This document shows positions 23,636 to 33,054 of a stretch of DNA of 64,000 bases, piece by piece. Made by a program: the position numbers and the translations under genes. Under the pieces are notes generated by a model. That model was not told the DNA's origin. It searched no databases and worked only from the letters and a program-made list of their open reading frames with translations. Each line of letters opens with the position of its first letter. Position 1 is the stretch's first letter. Source of the stretch: Thermoguttaceae bacterium (lineage in GTDB: Bacteria; Planctomycetota; Planctomycetia; Pirellulales; Thermoguttaceae); the NCBI GenBank assembly GCA_017434455.1, contig JAFRFG010000010.1, positions 1-64,000 on the forward strand, read 5' to 3'.

Positions 23636-26398
23636 CTTGGAGGCCGGTTCCTTGGGCTCGTCCTCTTCGCTGAGCTCCCCCTTCCAGCGGCTTAAAAGCG
23701 TCAGAGCGTCGATCGGCGTGATGGTATTGGGATCCAATTCTCGGAGCTCGTCGAGAACCGGGTGATTTTCGGGGCCGAAGAGCGAGAACTGAACCACCTG
23801 TTCGCCGGCGGACTGAGTCTGTTTGGGGTGCTCAAACGGCGTTGAGCCGACCTGGCGCAAAAGATCCCCCATCGCCTCCCGCGCGGCGTCCATGTGGGAA
23901 GATTCCAGTTCCTCGAGGATCCGTTTCGCCCGGTGGATGACCGGCGAGGGGATCCCGGCCAGCCGAGCGACGTGGATTCCGTAGCTCTTGTCGGCCGGGC
24001 CGGCGACAATTTTGTGGAGGAAGGCGATATCGTCCCCCCATTCCCGAACGGCCACATTGAGGTTGTCGATCCCATCGTGCGTCTCGGCCAAATCGGTCAG
24101 TTCATGGTAATGAGTCGCGAAGAAGGTTCGGCAGCGGGTGGTCTCCAGAAGCGATTCGGTGATCGCCCAGGCCAAAGAGATCCCGTCGTAGGTACTCGTC
24201 CCACGCCCGATTTCATCGAGGACCACCAAACTTGAGCGGGTGACGCCGTTGAGGATCCGCGCCGTTTCGATCATTTCGACCATAAAGGTGCTCAGCCCCC
24301 GGGTCAGCTCGTCACTGGCGCCGACGCGGGCGAAGATTCGGTCGGTCCGTCCGATCTCGGCGAAAGAGGCGGGAAGGAACGAACCGGCGTGGGCCATCAA
24401 TACCAAGAGCGCCACCTGACGGATGTAGGTACTCTTCCCCGCCATATTGGGGCCGGTGATCAGATGAATCATCGCGCCGTCGGGCCGGCACTGGGCGTCG
24501 TTCGGGGTAAACGTCCCCGGCGCCTCGGTCTGCTCCAAGACCGGATGCCGTCCGTCGCGGATGGTCAAAACCGGCGGTGAGACCATATTGGGACGGGTGT
24601 ACCCCCGAGCCGAGGCGATATGGGCGAAGTTGGCCAAGACGTCCAACTGGGCCAAAACCGCGGCGACATGCTGAATTTGGGAACGAACCTTTACGGTCGC
24701 GTCACGAAGCTGGGCAAAGATCTTCAGTTCCAGATTTTTGGCCGATTCCTCGGCGGTGAGGACTTTTTCCTCGTAGGCCTTCAGCTCTTCGGTGATATAC
24801 CGCTCGGCGTTTTTGAGCGTCTGTTTGCGAACGTAGTTGGCGGGAGTCTTATCGGCCTGCGAGCGTGGGATCTCGATATAGTAGCCAAAGACCGAGTTAA
24901 ACCCGACCCGCAGCGTCGCGATCCCCGTGCGCTGGCTTTCGCTTTGCTGGTACGCCGCCAGCCACTGCTTTCCACCATGCTGCAGATCGCGAAGATCGTC
25001 AAGCTCCCTGCAGTATCCCGGCAGGATAAACCCGCCGTCGCGCCAGGTCAGCGGCGGTTCCTCTCCCAGCGCGCGCAAAAGCTCTTGGGCGAGGTTATCT
25101 TGGGGCTCGATTTCACCGGCCAGGGCGACCAGCTGGCTCGCCGGAGAGCCTTCCAGCGCCTGACGGAAGAAGGGAAGCTCCAGGAGCGTCATCGCCACCG
25201 CGGCCAGCTCCCGCGGAGTCACCCGGCCTTGAACCACGCGGGTCATGATCCGCGCCAAGTCGTGGACGCGGCGCAGATGCTGTCGGACGCTGTCGCGAAG
25301 GGACGTCTCATTAAAGAGATTCTCCACGGCGTCCAAACGCCGGCGGATCGCCTCAATATCGCAGAGGGGATAGATGATCCACTCGGCCAGAAGACGGCTC
25401 CCCATCGGGGTAACACACTGATCGAGGACAGACAGAAGCGAACCGGCGCGGCGTCCATCGGTGGTCTGGAGAATCTCCAGACTTCGGATCGTCGCCTGAT
25501 CGATCTCGAGACACTGTCCCGAATGATACTTGCCGATGGAATCGAGGTGATCGAGGGAGCACTTCTGCGTTTCACGCAGGTAGTCCAGCGCGGCCCCGGC
25601 GGCCTCCAGCGCCAAGGCGTCGGTTTGCGCATCGAAGCCGAAGCCGGCCAGCGTTTTGACCCCCAGCTGCCGCAATAAAGTCTCAAGAGCGGTCTGGAGA
25701 CGGAAGGTCCAATCGGGGCGTTTGGTCAGCATCGCCCCTTCGGCCATCACCACGGGAAAATAACAGACCGACGATTCACTGATCAAGATTTCGGAGGGGT
25801 GAATCCGGGCCAGATAATCGAACAGCTCCCGATAGGGAGTCACCGCGGCGGTAAATTCCCCGGTGGAGAGTTCGACCCAGGCCAAGCCGATCGCTTCATC
25901 GGGATGGACCGCCCTGGGCGCCGCGGAGGCGGAATCATCGGCGGCGGCGATCAGCTCGTCGGACCTGGGAGCGAAGCGCGGCTTGGGGGGGAGGGAAATC
26001 GCCGCTAAATAATTACTTTTCTTGGGGTCTAAAATCGCGTCGTCGGTCACCGTCCCGGGGGAGACGATTCGGACCAGGTCACGCTTGACAATCCCCTTGG
26101 CGAGTTTGGGATCCTCCAGTTGCTCGCAAACCGCCACCTTAAAACCGGCGGCAATCAGCCGGGAGAGGTAGATATCCAACTGGTGGTGGGGAAACCCCGC
26201 CATCGGGACGGAGTTCGGTCCTTTGTCTCTGTCGCGGGTGGTCAGCGCCAGACCGACCGCTCCGGCAACGGTGACGGCGTCCTCGTAGAAAACCTCGTAA
26301 AAGTCACCCATACGGAACAGAAGCAGGGCATCGGGGACCTTCGCCTTCGCGTCCAAATACTGCTTCATCACCGGGGTCGGTTCGGTTATCTTCGCCAT
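23618..26398 (-). CDS. mutS: DNA mismatch repair protein MutS
   Basis: A mismatch-recognition ATPase of 926 residues, slightly longer than E. coli MutS. Domain I starts with EPTPVMKQYLDAKAKVPDAL and contains RMGDFYEVFYEDA, the Phe-x-Glu that stacks on the mispaired base. Connector, lever and clamp domains follow. ATPase: Walker A TGPNMAGKSTYIRQ, Walker B VVLDEIGRGTSTYDG, and THYHEL. There is a Lys-rich C-terminal tail (EEDEPKEPASKKKKNR). A short insertion of about 20 residues (SDELIAAADDSASAAPRA) lies near residue 150. It is divergent from the ArsR gene and convergent with the rluA block. Confidence 0.97.
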   Translation of the reverse strand: MAKITEPTPVMKQYLDAKAKVPDALLLFRMGDFYEVFYEDAVTVAGAVGLALTTRDRDKGPNSVPMAGFPHHQLDIYLSRLIAAGFKVAVCEQLEDPKLAKGIVKRDLVRIVSPGTVTDDAILDPKKSNYLAAISLPPKPRFAPRSDELIAAADDSASAAPRAVHPDEAIGLAWVELSTGEFTAAVTPYRELFDYLARIHPSEILISESSVCYFPVVMAEGAMLTKRPDWTFRLQTALETLLRQLGVKTLAGFGFDAQTDALALEAAGAALDYLRETQKCSLDHLDSIGKYHSGQCLEIDQATIRSLEILQTTDGRRAGSLLSVLDQCVTPMGSRLLAEWIIYPLCDIEAIRRRLDAVENLFNETSLRDSVRQHLRRVHDLARIMTRVVQGRVTPRELAAVAMTLLELPFFRQALEGSPASQLVALAGEIEPQDNLAQELLRALGEEPPLTWRDGGFILPGYCRELDDLRDLQHGGKQWLAAYQQSESQRTGIATLRVGFNSVFGYYIEIPRSQADKTPANYVRKQTLKNAERYITEELKAYEEKVLTAEESAKNLELKIFAQLRDATVKVRSQIQHVAAVLAQLDVLANFAHIASARGYTRPNMVSPPVLTIRDGRHPVLEQTEAPGTFTPNDAQCRPDGAMIHLITGPNMAGKSTYIRQVALLVLMAHAGSFLPASFAEIGRTDRIFARVGASDELTRGLSTFMVEMIETARILNGVTRSSLVVLDEIGRGTSTYDGISLAWAITESLLETTRCRTFFATHYHELTDLAETHDGIDNLNVAVREWGDDIAFLHKIVAGPADKSYGIHVARLAGIPSPVIHRAKRILEELESSHMDAAREAMGDLLRQVGSTPFEHPKQTQSAGEQVVQFSLFGPENHPVLDELRELDPNTITPIDALTLLSRWKGELSEEDEPKEPASKKKKNR

Positions 26399-26588
26399 AA
26401 TCGTTGATTCGCCGGGTCACTTCCTTGCTGTTTGTAGGGTACTTAGCGAGAATTTTACCGGAAAAACCCAATAATTCCAGTACGCGCCCTTCCCCCCTCT
26501 TGCGCGGGAGGAGAGCATTCATTATGATATTTTACGAAATGACCAAACGTTATTTCCCCGATCCCCGAACCTCACCCCATAGGACACT

Positions 26589-26930
26589 ATGGACACCTTT
26601 GATCAAGACCTATGCTCCGGCCCGGCCGAAATATTCAAAGCTCTTGGCCATCCCGTCCGTTTCTGGATTGCCCAGCAGCTTGCCGAAGGGGAGCATTGCG
26701 TTCACGAGTTTGTGGAACGGACCGATCTTGATTTTTCCACCATCTCCCAGCATTTAAACGCCTTAAAGCAAGCGGGAATAGTCTCGGGGGAAAAACGGGG
26801 AAAGCAGGTTTTCTACCACCTGGATTGCGTCTGCGTACGGGATTTTATCCGCTGTGTCACCAAGAACATCAAGGATGGTTGTCCGCGATTGGAAACAACA
26901 GCCGCGGACGGCCTCGATCGGGTACAATAG
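26589..26930 (+). CDS. ArsR-family transcriptional regulator
   Basis: A winged-helix regulator of 113 residues. GHPVRFWIAQQLAEGEHCVHEF begins the domain, then the recognition helix FSTISQHLNALKQAG (split here for length) and the wing GEKRGKQVFYHLDC. The family ELCVCDL metal-binding motif is changed to EHCVHEF. Other cysteines (CVCV near 76-80 and CP near the end) could form a different metal or thiol sensor site. It stands alone, with rubrerythrin and hcp on the same strand downstream, so it could respond to redox or metal stress; that link is inferred from position only. Confidence 0.8.
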   Translation: MDTFDQDLCSGPAEIFKALGHPVRFWIAQQLAEGEHCVHEFVERTDLDFSTISQHLNALKQAGIVSGEKRGKQVFYHLDCVCVRDFIRCVTKNIKDGCPRLETTAADGLDRVQ

Positions 26931-27027
26931 TCAGGCAACAATTACAAAACCGCCACGGCGCCGTTCTTTCTGATGAACGGCGTATCGATGTGGCAATCAA
27001 CAATTTATGATGAAAAGGAGAGTGACG

Positions 27028-27570
27028 ATGGCTGAACTTAAGGGATCTAAAACCGAAGCGAATCTCCAGGCGGCGTTCGCGGGCGAGTCGCAGGCGCGCA
27101 ACAAGTACACCTACTACGCTTCGAAGGCGAAGAAGGAAGGTTTCGTGCAGATCGCGGCGCTGTTTGAAGAGACCGCCAACAACGAGAAAGAGCACGCGAA
27201 GATCTGGTTCAAGCTTCTGCACGGCGGCTCGGTCCCCGGGACGGTCGAGAACCTCAACGATGCCGCCGACGGCGAGAACTATGAGTGGACCGATATGTAC
27301 GCCGGTTTCGCCAAGACCGCCCGCGAAGAGGGGTTCCTCGAGATCGCCGCGCTGTTTGAGGCGGTCGGGAAGATCGAGAAGGAACATGAAGAGCGCTACC
27401 GGAAGCTTCTGGCGAACATCGAGGGAGGACTGGTCTTCTCGCGCGAGGGGGATTGCGTTTGGCAGTGCTCCAACTGCGGACACATCGTGGTCGGCAAGAA
27501 GGCGCCGGAAATGTGCCCCGTCTGCGCTCATCCGCAGGCGTATTTCCAGATCAGGGCCGAGAACTTCTAA
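27028..27570 (+). CDS. rbr: Rubrerythrin
   Basis: A non-heme diiron peroxidase of 180 residues that reduces hydrogen peroxide in anaerobes. The four-helix bundle has [18 protein letters not shown], then [12 protein letters not shown], and a repeat of that helix [15 protein letters not shown] that supplies the second half of the diiron site. The C-terminal rubredoxin domain has CSNCGHIV and [11 protein letters not shown], the four Fe(SCys)4 ligands. ATG 27028 has AAAAGGAG upstream; the frame from 27007 runs through this ribosome site and is rejected. It is followed by hcp after 172 bases. Confidence 0.96.
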   Translation: MAELKGSKTEANLQAAFAGESQARNKYTYYASKAKKEGFVQIAALFEETANNEKEHAKIWFKLLHGGSVPGTVENLNDAADGENYEWTDMYAGFAKTAREEGFLEIAALFEAVGKIEKEHEERYRKLLANIEGGLVFSREGDCVWQCSNCGHIVVGKKAPEMCPVCAHPQAYFQIRAENF

Positions 27571-27670
27571 GCCCCGCTTCGACGAATCGGCGAACGGCTT
27601 TTTCTAAGTTCGTTCCGTTTGTTTCTTCCCCCGCTGGTCCCCCGGCCGCTGGGAATCTTGACGGTTCGAT

Positions 27671-27717
27671 CCCCATCCCTTGTTGATACCTTCGAGGGAT
27701 GGGGGGTGGGTGGTTTT
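27671..27717 (+). terminator. Hairpin between rubrerythrin and hcp
   Basis: CCCCATCCCT (27671-27680) pairs with AGGGATGGGG (27695-27704), and a short T run follows at 27713-27717. It is likely a terminator or attenuator separating the two genes. Confidence 0.55.
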
Positions 27718-27742
27718 TCGCCTTTATTAAAGGAGAATCATC

Positions 27743-29302
27743 ATGGGTATGTTCTGTTTCCAGTGCCAAGAGACGGTCGGGAATACCGGCTGCACACGGC
27801 GAGGGGTCTGTGGCAAGAGTGAAGAGACCGCCTCGATCCTCGATGAGCTGATCCGCCAGGTTCGCGGGATCGCGCTTCGTGAGTTTCGCTCCGGCCGCTG
27901 CGCTGCGGAGAGTGTTGACCGCGAGGTCGCTCTGTTTGTTGTTCAGTCGCTCTTCACGACTATCACCAACGGCAACTTTGACGACGACGCCCTTCGCGAG
28001 CGTGTGACTTGCGCCAAGGAACTGGCCGGCAGCGACGCCGACGGTCTTGCTGTCGGTGTTCAAGCCGAGGAGAACGAGGATATCCGTTCGCTTCGCGAGC
28101 TGCTCCTCTACGGCCTGAAGGGAATCGCGGCCTACGTCGACCACGCCGCGATGCTCGGCTTTGAAGACCCGAAGATTTACGCCTTTATCCTTCGAGCCCT
28201 GGCTGAATCGAGCCATCAGGCGACGGCCGATCAGCTCACCGCTTTGGTGATGGAATGCGGCGCGACGGCGGTTGAGGCGATGGCGCTGCTCGATCGGGCG
28301 AACACCGAAACCTTCGGCAAACCGGAGATCACCACGGTGAAGATCGGCGCAGGACAGCGTCCGGGCGTTTTGATTTCCGGCCATGACCTGCTCGATCTTA
28401 AGGAGCTGCTCGATCAGACGGCCGATCAGGGGATCGATGTTTACACGCACAGCGAGATGCTTGCCGCTCACGCCTATCCTCAACTCAAGAAGTATCCGCA
28501 CCTGTATGGAAACTACGGGAACGCCTGGCATCGGCAGAGCGTGGAATTTGGCCCGTTCCAAGGTCCGATCCTCATGACGACCAACTGTATTACTCCTGTT
28601 CAAGAGGCGTACCGTGATCGGATCTTCACCACCGGGATCGTCGGTTATCCCGGGGTTCCTCACATCGCGGACCGCGAGTTGGGCGGGGTCAAAGATTTTT
28701 CGCCGGTGATCGAGTTGGCCAAGCGGTGCGCGCCGCCAACGGCGATCGAGGAGGGAGAGATCACGATCGGTTTCGCTCATGAACAGGTTCTGTCACTGGC
28801 CGACAAAGTGATCGAGGCGGTTAAGTCCGGGGCAATTCGTCGCTTTATCGTGATGGCCGGCTGCGACGGACGTCACAAGGCACGGGAGTACTACACGCTC
28901 ACCGCCCAGGGGCTTCCCGAGGATACGGTCATTCTCACAGCCGGCTGCGCCAAGTATCGATACAACAAACTCGGCCTGGGGAGCATTGGGGGGATTCCGA
29001 GAGTGCTCGACGCGGGACAGTGCAACGACAGTTACTCCCTGGCGGTGATCGCGCTAAAACTCAAAGAAGCGTTTTCTCTGGAGGATATCAACGACCTGCC
29101 GATTTCATTTGATATCGCCTGGTACGAACAAAAGGCGGTCGCCGTTCTGTTGGCGCTTCTGTCGCTCGGGTTTAAGGGGATTCGCCTCGGGCCAACGCTT
29201 CCGGCGTTCCTTTCAAAGAGTGTCGCGCAGCTGCTGGTGAAGACGTTTGGGCTGAAGGCAATCTCCACTCCGGAGGAAGATATTCGGGATATGCTCGGGT
29301 AA
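27743..29302 (+). CDS. hcp: Hybrid-cluster protein / hydroxylamine (NO) reductase
   Basis: 519 residues. It carries a cubane Fe-S cluster and the hybrid Fe-S-O cluster, and acts on nitric oxide or hydroxylamine under nitrosative stress. N-terminal cysteines CFQC...C...C have C-x2-C-x8-C-x5-C spacing, the form known from strict anaerobes with a [4Fe-4S] cluster. Hybrid-cluster ligands lie in [55 protein letters not shown] and [19 protein letters not shown] is placed well before ATG 27743. Together with rubrerythrin it gives the cell protection from oxygen and nitrogen radicals. Confidence 0.96.
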   Translation: MGMFCFQCQETVGNTGCTRRGVCGKSEETASILDELIRQVRGIALREFRSGRCAAESVDREVALFVVQSLFTTITNGNFDDDALRERVTCAKELAGSDADGLAVGVQAEENEDIRSLRELLLYGLKGIAAYVDHAAMLGFEDPKIYAFILRALAESSHQATADQLTALVMECGATAVEAMALLDRANTETFGKPEITTVKIGAGQRPGVLISGHDLLDLKELLDQTADQGIDVYTHSEMLAAHAYPQLKKYPHLYGNYGNAWHRQSVEFGPFQGPILMTTNCITPVQEAYRDRIFTTGIVGYPGVPHIADRELGGVKDFSPVIELAKRCAPPTAIEEGEITIGFAHEQVLSLADKVIEAVKSGAIRRFIVMAGCDGRHKAREYYTLTAQGLPEDTVILTAGCAKYRYNKLGLGSIGGIPRVLDAGQCNDSYSLAVIALKLKEAFSLEDINDLPISFDIAWYEQKAVAVLLALLSLGFKGIRLGPTLPAFLSKSVAQLLVKTFGLKAISTPEEDIRDMLG

Positions 29303-29433
29303 CGCAGCCCACAGTTCCCCATTCGTTCCCTATTTCTTTTTGAAAAGGATACTGATAGAATGGGGGAGGTCATAACAACCGCCCGGAGTCATCCGGACGC
29401 TTCCCCAACTTTCCAGTAAAAAGGCGAACCTCT

Positions 29434-30462
29434 ATGAAAACCACTCGACGCGATTTCCTCACCGCCGGTTCGATGCTGGCCCTCTCCTCGGGCGCGCTCC
29501 CCCTGACCACATCCAAGGCCGACGATAAAAGCGACGCCGATTACCTCAATCCGATCGGCGGAGTCATTTCGGTGGCGGTCACCCCCTACCACGAGGACCA
29601 TACAATCGACACGGAGACGATGACCGCTCTTTCACAGCGCCTCGGCCAGGCCGGGGCCGACGGAGTCTTTGTCGCCGGCTCGACCGGGGATATGGCGCTT
29701 TTGACCATCCCCGAGCGGGAGGCGCTCGTCGCCGCGACCCGCAAGGGGCTCGGGTCGGCCAAAAAGATCTGCGCGGGGGTCAGCGACTGGTCGATTCCCG
29801 CGATGGTCGACAACACCAAGCGGTTCCGGGACGCCGGTGCCGATATCGCTGTCGTTATGGCGCCGATTATGTTCTTCGTCTACTCCCAGGCCGAGCTGAC
29901 CGAGTTCTTCATCGAAATCGCCGATCGATCCGCCCTCCCCGTCCTCCTCTACCATCACGCGCGGGTCTCCACCCCCATCGAACCGGAGACGGTCTTCGCG
30001 GTGGCCGACCATCCGAATATCATCGGGATGAAAGAGACCGGGGCGAACTTCGAGCGGACCGAGCAAATTCTCGAGGGGGTCAAAGGGAAAGACTTCGTCG
30101 TGATGCAGGGGAACGAGCCGTACGCCGTTAAATCGCTGAAGATCGGCTGCCGCGGGGTTCTTTCGGCGCTGGCCGGGGTCTGGCCGGAACTCCCCCACGA
30201 ACTGGTTCGCGCCAATCTTGCCGGGGACGACGCGGCCTACGATAAGGCGGGGGCGAAGCTCAATGATATGACACAGCTGTTCCTCAAGCTGATGCCGACG
30301 GCCAAGTCGTTCTCCTATTTCGGTCAGACGATGAAACTGATGCTGAAATACCGCGGCTGGATCGACAACACCAATGTCCGGATGCCCGGATTCACCCCCG
30401 ATCCGGCCTGGGAACCCGAGCTGTACGAATTCCTGGCGAAGAACGACTTCCCGAAAGAGTAA
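29434..30462 (+). CDS. Tat-exported dihydrodipicolinate-synthase-family protein
   Basis: 342 residues. The N-terminus TRRDFLTAGSMLALSSGALP is a twin-arginine signal peptide, so the folded protein is exported. The rest is a DapA-type TIM barrel: GGVISVAVTPYHEDHTID, FVAGSTGDMALLTIPERE (the GTTGE loop as GSTGD), VLLYHHARVS in place of the usual YN-P-x-RT, and the Schiff-base lysine in IGMKETGANFERT. True lysine-pathway DapA is cytoplasmic and shorter, so this is more likely an N-acetylneuraminate-lyase or keto-acid-aldolase relative acting outside the cytoplasm. Substrate unknown. No partner genes; a strong terminator follows. Confidence 0.8.
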   Translation: MKTTRRDFLTAGSMLALSSGALPLTTSKADDKSDADYLNPIGGVISVAVTPYHEDHTIDTETMTALSQRLGQAGADGVFVAGSTGDMALLTIPEREALVAATRKGLGSAKKICAGVSDWSIPAMVDNTKRFRDAGADIAVVMAPIMFFVYSQAELTEFFIEIADRSALPVLLYHHARVSTPIEPETVFAVADHPNIIGMKETGANFERTEQILEGVKGKDFVVMQGNEPYAVKSLKIGCRGVLSALAGVWPELPHELVRANLAGDDAAYDKAGAKLNDMTQLFLKLMPTAKSFSYFGQTMKLMLKYRGWIDNTNVRMPGFTPDPAWEPELYEFLAKNDFPKE

Positions 30463-30485
30463 CGCTTCCCCTATGAAAAAGCCCA

Positions 30486-30522
30486 AGAGAAAAGCCGCCA
30501 AAAGGGCGGCTTTTCTCTTTTT
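30486..30522 (+). terminator. Strong terminator after the DapA-like gene
   Basis: A 14-bp stem, AGAGAAAAGCCGCC (30486-30499) with GGCGGCTTTTCTCT (30505-30518), followed by T residues. It also lies at the end of the convergent MBOAT gene. Confidence 0.9.
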
Positions 30523-31952
30523 CAGAAGTTAAAGTAGATGAATGGATTGTACGTCGAGACAACGACGAAGGTGATCCCCAAAAGGAGAAGCACCAGCATC
30601 GCCGGAACATAGAGAACCTGGTACCAGAGTTTTTCTTCCCAGCGGCCGGCGAACCATTTTGCCAGCGGCAGCGAGCAAAGCGCCGCGGCCGCCAGAAGGA
30701 CGGCGTTCTCGGCAAGGTAAAACGCCGTGTACTTATCGTAAAGCGGCTGTCCCGCCAAGCCGAGCATCGTCCGGAAGAACCCAAACGCCTGGGAGAGGTT
30801 CTCGCTGCGGAAAAGAACCCACCCGCAGACGACCAGAACAAATGTCACGAGCCATTTTAGGGATGAACCGATCGGGTCATTGAATCGCCTCTCGTAACCG
30901 GTCATCTTCTCGATCGAGATAAAGACGAAGAAATAAAGCCCCCAGAGGATGAAGGTCCAGTTGGCTCCGTGCCAAACGCCGGTCAGCAGCCAGACGACGA
31001 ACAGATTGAAAATCAATCGGGCCGCCGAGGAAACCCGGCTCCCCCCCAGAGGGAAGTAGACATAGTCACGGAACCAGGTCCCCAAAGAAATATGCCACCG
31101 GCGCCAGAATTCGGAGATACTTCGCGAGATATACGGGTAGTTAAAGTTTTCCAGGAAACGGAAGCCGAACATCCGTCCCAGACCGATCGCCATATCCGAG
31201 TAGCCGGAGAAATCGAAGTATATCTGAAAAGTGTATGCCAGCCCCCCCAGCCAAGCGGTGGAGACGGTCAGTTCTTCGGTTGGCGTACCAAAGATCTGAT
31301 CGGCTAAAATCGCGATCGAATTGGCGATAACGGCTTTTTTGGCCAGCCCCACGATAAAACGGCATACTCCGGCGCTGAAGTCGTCGAGGGACTCCTTGCG
31401 GTGAAGGATCTGTTCGGCGATCGTCGAGTATCGAACGATCGGCCCGGCGATCAACTGGGGAAAGAAAGCGATGTAAAGGGCGACGTCGAACGGATTCTTT
31501 TGGACCGGAGCGCCCCCCTTCTCGGGATCGCGGCGATAGACATCGATCACGTAGGAAAGCGCCTGGAAGGTAAAGAAGGAGATTCCGATCGGCAGCGCGA
31601 TGGTCGGAACGGAGAGATCCCACCCGGTACAGGCGTTGATCGTCCGAAGGGTGAACATCAGGTACTTAAAGATGAAAATAATCGAGATATTAAAGGCCAG
31701 GGCGGCGATAAGATATCCTTTAGCCAGGCGGCGGCGCTCGTGATACTTATCGATCAAAAGCCCAAACGCCCAGTTCCCGAATATCGAGAAGATCATCACG
31801 AAGACGAACCACGGTTCTCCCCAGGCGTAGAAAAACAGGCTGGCCGCCAGCAGAAAGAGGTTTCGAAGCGTTCGTCCCCACAGACAGACGTAATACCCGA
31901 AGAGGACCATCGGGAGGAACAAGAACAGAAAGATCGTACTGGAGAATACCAT
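30522..31952 (-). CDS. MBOAT-family membrane O-acyltransferase (AlgI-like)
   Basis: A polytopic membrane protein of 476 residues. It transfers acyl (usually acetyl) groups onto an exported polysaccharide, as AlgI does for alginate. The start VFSSTIFLFLFLPMVLFGYY is typical of the family, as are PIGISFFTFQALSYVIDVYR and SEFWRRWHISLGTWFRDYVY. The catalytic-region histidine is in TGVWHGANWTFILWGLYF. About ten membrane segments. Start choice: ATG 31952 (MVFSSTIF) has CGGAG 6 bases before it; upstream residues are not family-like. No AlgJ/AlgX-type partner is present, so the acceptor is unknown. Confidence 0.9.
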   Translation of the reverse strand: MVFSSTIFLFLFLPMVLFGYYVCLWGRTLRNLFLLAASLFFYAWGEPWFVFVMIFSIFGNWAFGLLIDKYHERRRLAKGYLIAALAFNISIIFIFKYLMFTLRTINACTGWDLSVPTIALPIGISFFTFQALSYVIDVYRRDPEKGGAPVQKNPFDVALYIAFFPQLIAGPIVRYSTIAEQILHRKESLDDFSAGVCRFIVGLAKKAVIANSIAILADQIFGTPTEELTVSTAWLGGLAYTFQIYFDFSGYSDMAIGLGRMFGFRFLENFNYPYISRSISEFWRRWHISLGTWFRDYVYFPLGGSRVSSAARLIFNLFVVWLLTGVWHGANWTFILWGLYFFVFISIEKMTGYERRFNDPIGSSLKWLVTFVLVVCGWVLFRSENLSQAFGFFRTMLGLAGQPLYDKYTAFYLAENAVLLAAAALCSLPLAKWFAGRWEEKLWYQVLYVPAMLVLLLLGITFVVVSTYNPFIYFNF

Positions 31953-32096
31953 ACACGGCTCCGTCGACATTCCGCGGCGGCAAGGGGAAAACGCGGTGAG
32001 GGAGGCCCCCATCTTTTAAGTGTCATTCTACTTAATTTGCGCAAAAACAACACCCCCTCCGAGGCCGAGAGTATGTGGGAAGCAAAGACGCTGGAA

Positions 32097-32125
32097 TTGA
32101 TTTTCTCCCCCGGCGGTGCTATAAT
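32097..32125 (+). promoter_or_regulatory. Promoter of the TIM-barrel gene
   Basis: -35 TTGATT (32097-32102) and -10 TATAAT (32120-32125), with 17-base spacing, near consensus. Confidence 0.75.
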
Positions 32126-32187
32126 GACGCCTGCGGGTGGGGGCCTTGCCAAAGGATCCCCCCGTTTGAACGAGAAAGGAGTCGATT

Positions 32188-32937
32188 GTGTACTTAGCCG
32201 CGTCTACCCGTTGTTTTCCCGACGTCCCTTTTATGGAGTCGCTTCAGCGGCTCTCCGGGCTGGAGTTCTCTTCGTGCGAGATCGTTGTCGGAAACCGCCC
32301 GTGTGATCTTACACCGGAGTATATTCTCAGCCAGCCGAAACAGGCGGTGCGCGACTGTATGGCCTTTCGAACGATTGCCCCGTCGATCTGCTTTTTTGAT
32401 ATCGAGCCGGACGACCCCGACTATTTCACCAAGTTCGAGGCGTGCTGCGATCTGGCCAAACAGCTTCGGATCTTCACCATCTCGATCCGCAGTGCCGAGC
32501 TCGGGACTCCCTACAACGAGGAGATCGAGCGGCTGCGCCGTGCCAACACGATCGGCCTTCATATGGGGCTGTTGATCGGACTGCTGACCCAGCGCGGCCG
32601 GATCGCCGAGTCATGCGAATCGGTCCGTTCCCTGTGCCGATCGGTCCCGGAACTTTCCGTCACGCTCGACCCGTCGCAGTTTATCTATAACTACGAGCGG
32701 CCGATTAACTTCGATTCGATCATTCCGCTGGTCTGCAATGTCCATCTGCGCGATACCACCAAAAAGGCCGAGCAGGTTCAAATCGGCCAAGGGACGCTCG
32801 AGTACAACAAACTGATCCTTCAGCTCGCCAAAAACAACTACCGCGGGGCGCTTTGTGTCGATTTGGGCCTATTGCCCGGGATCTCCCAGGAGAGCGAACT
32901 GCGCAAAATGAGATTCCTCCTGGAAAGTCTCATTTAA
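32188..32937 (+). CDS. Xylose-isomerase-like TIM-barrel protein (sugar phosphate isomerase/epimerase family)
   Basis: 249 residues, GTG start with AAAGGAG 7 bases upstream. The AP endonuclease family 2 fold is suggested by LAASTRCFPDVPF, SICFFDIEPDD, LSVTLDPSQFIYNY (a DxxH/Q-like metal strand), CNVHLRDTTKK and GQGTLEYNKLILQL (the usual G-E/Q-G-x-hD motif). Some metal ligands of true isomerases are changed, so activity is uncertain. It is monocistronic with its own promoter and a strong terminator. Confidence 0.7.
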   Translation: MYLAASTRCFPDVPFMESLQRLSGLEFSSCEIVVGNRPCDLTPEYILSQPKQAVRDCMAFRTIAPSICFFDIEPDDPDYFTKFEACCDLAKQLRIFTISIRSAELGTPYNEEIERLRRANTIGLHMGLLIGLLTQRGRIAESCESVRSLCRSVPELSVTLDPSQFIYNYERPINFDSIIPLVCNVHLRDTTKKAEQVQIGQGTLEYNKLILQLAKNNYRGALCVDLGLLPGISQESELRKMRFLLESLI

Positions 32938-32991
32938 GTTCCCCTTTCCCGACGCGGCAATACCCGCCCGGTTTGCGGTCGATCGAGACAA

Positions 32992-33032
32992 AAAAAGACG
33001 CCGAAGGGCACTCACACCCTCGGCGTCTTTTT
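32992..33032. terminator. Bidirectional terminator between the TIM-barrel gene and clpC
   Basis: The stem AAAAAGACGCCGA (32992-33004) pairs with TCGGCGTCTTTTT (33020-33032). A and T runs on both sides let it act in both directions for these convergent genes. Confidence 0.85.
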
Positions 33033-33054
33033 CTGTTTAGCTTCGCTAAAGCCG

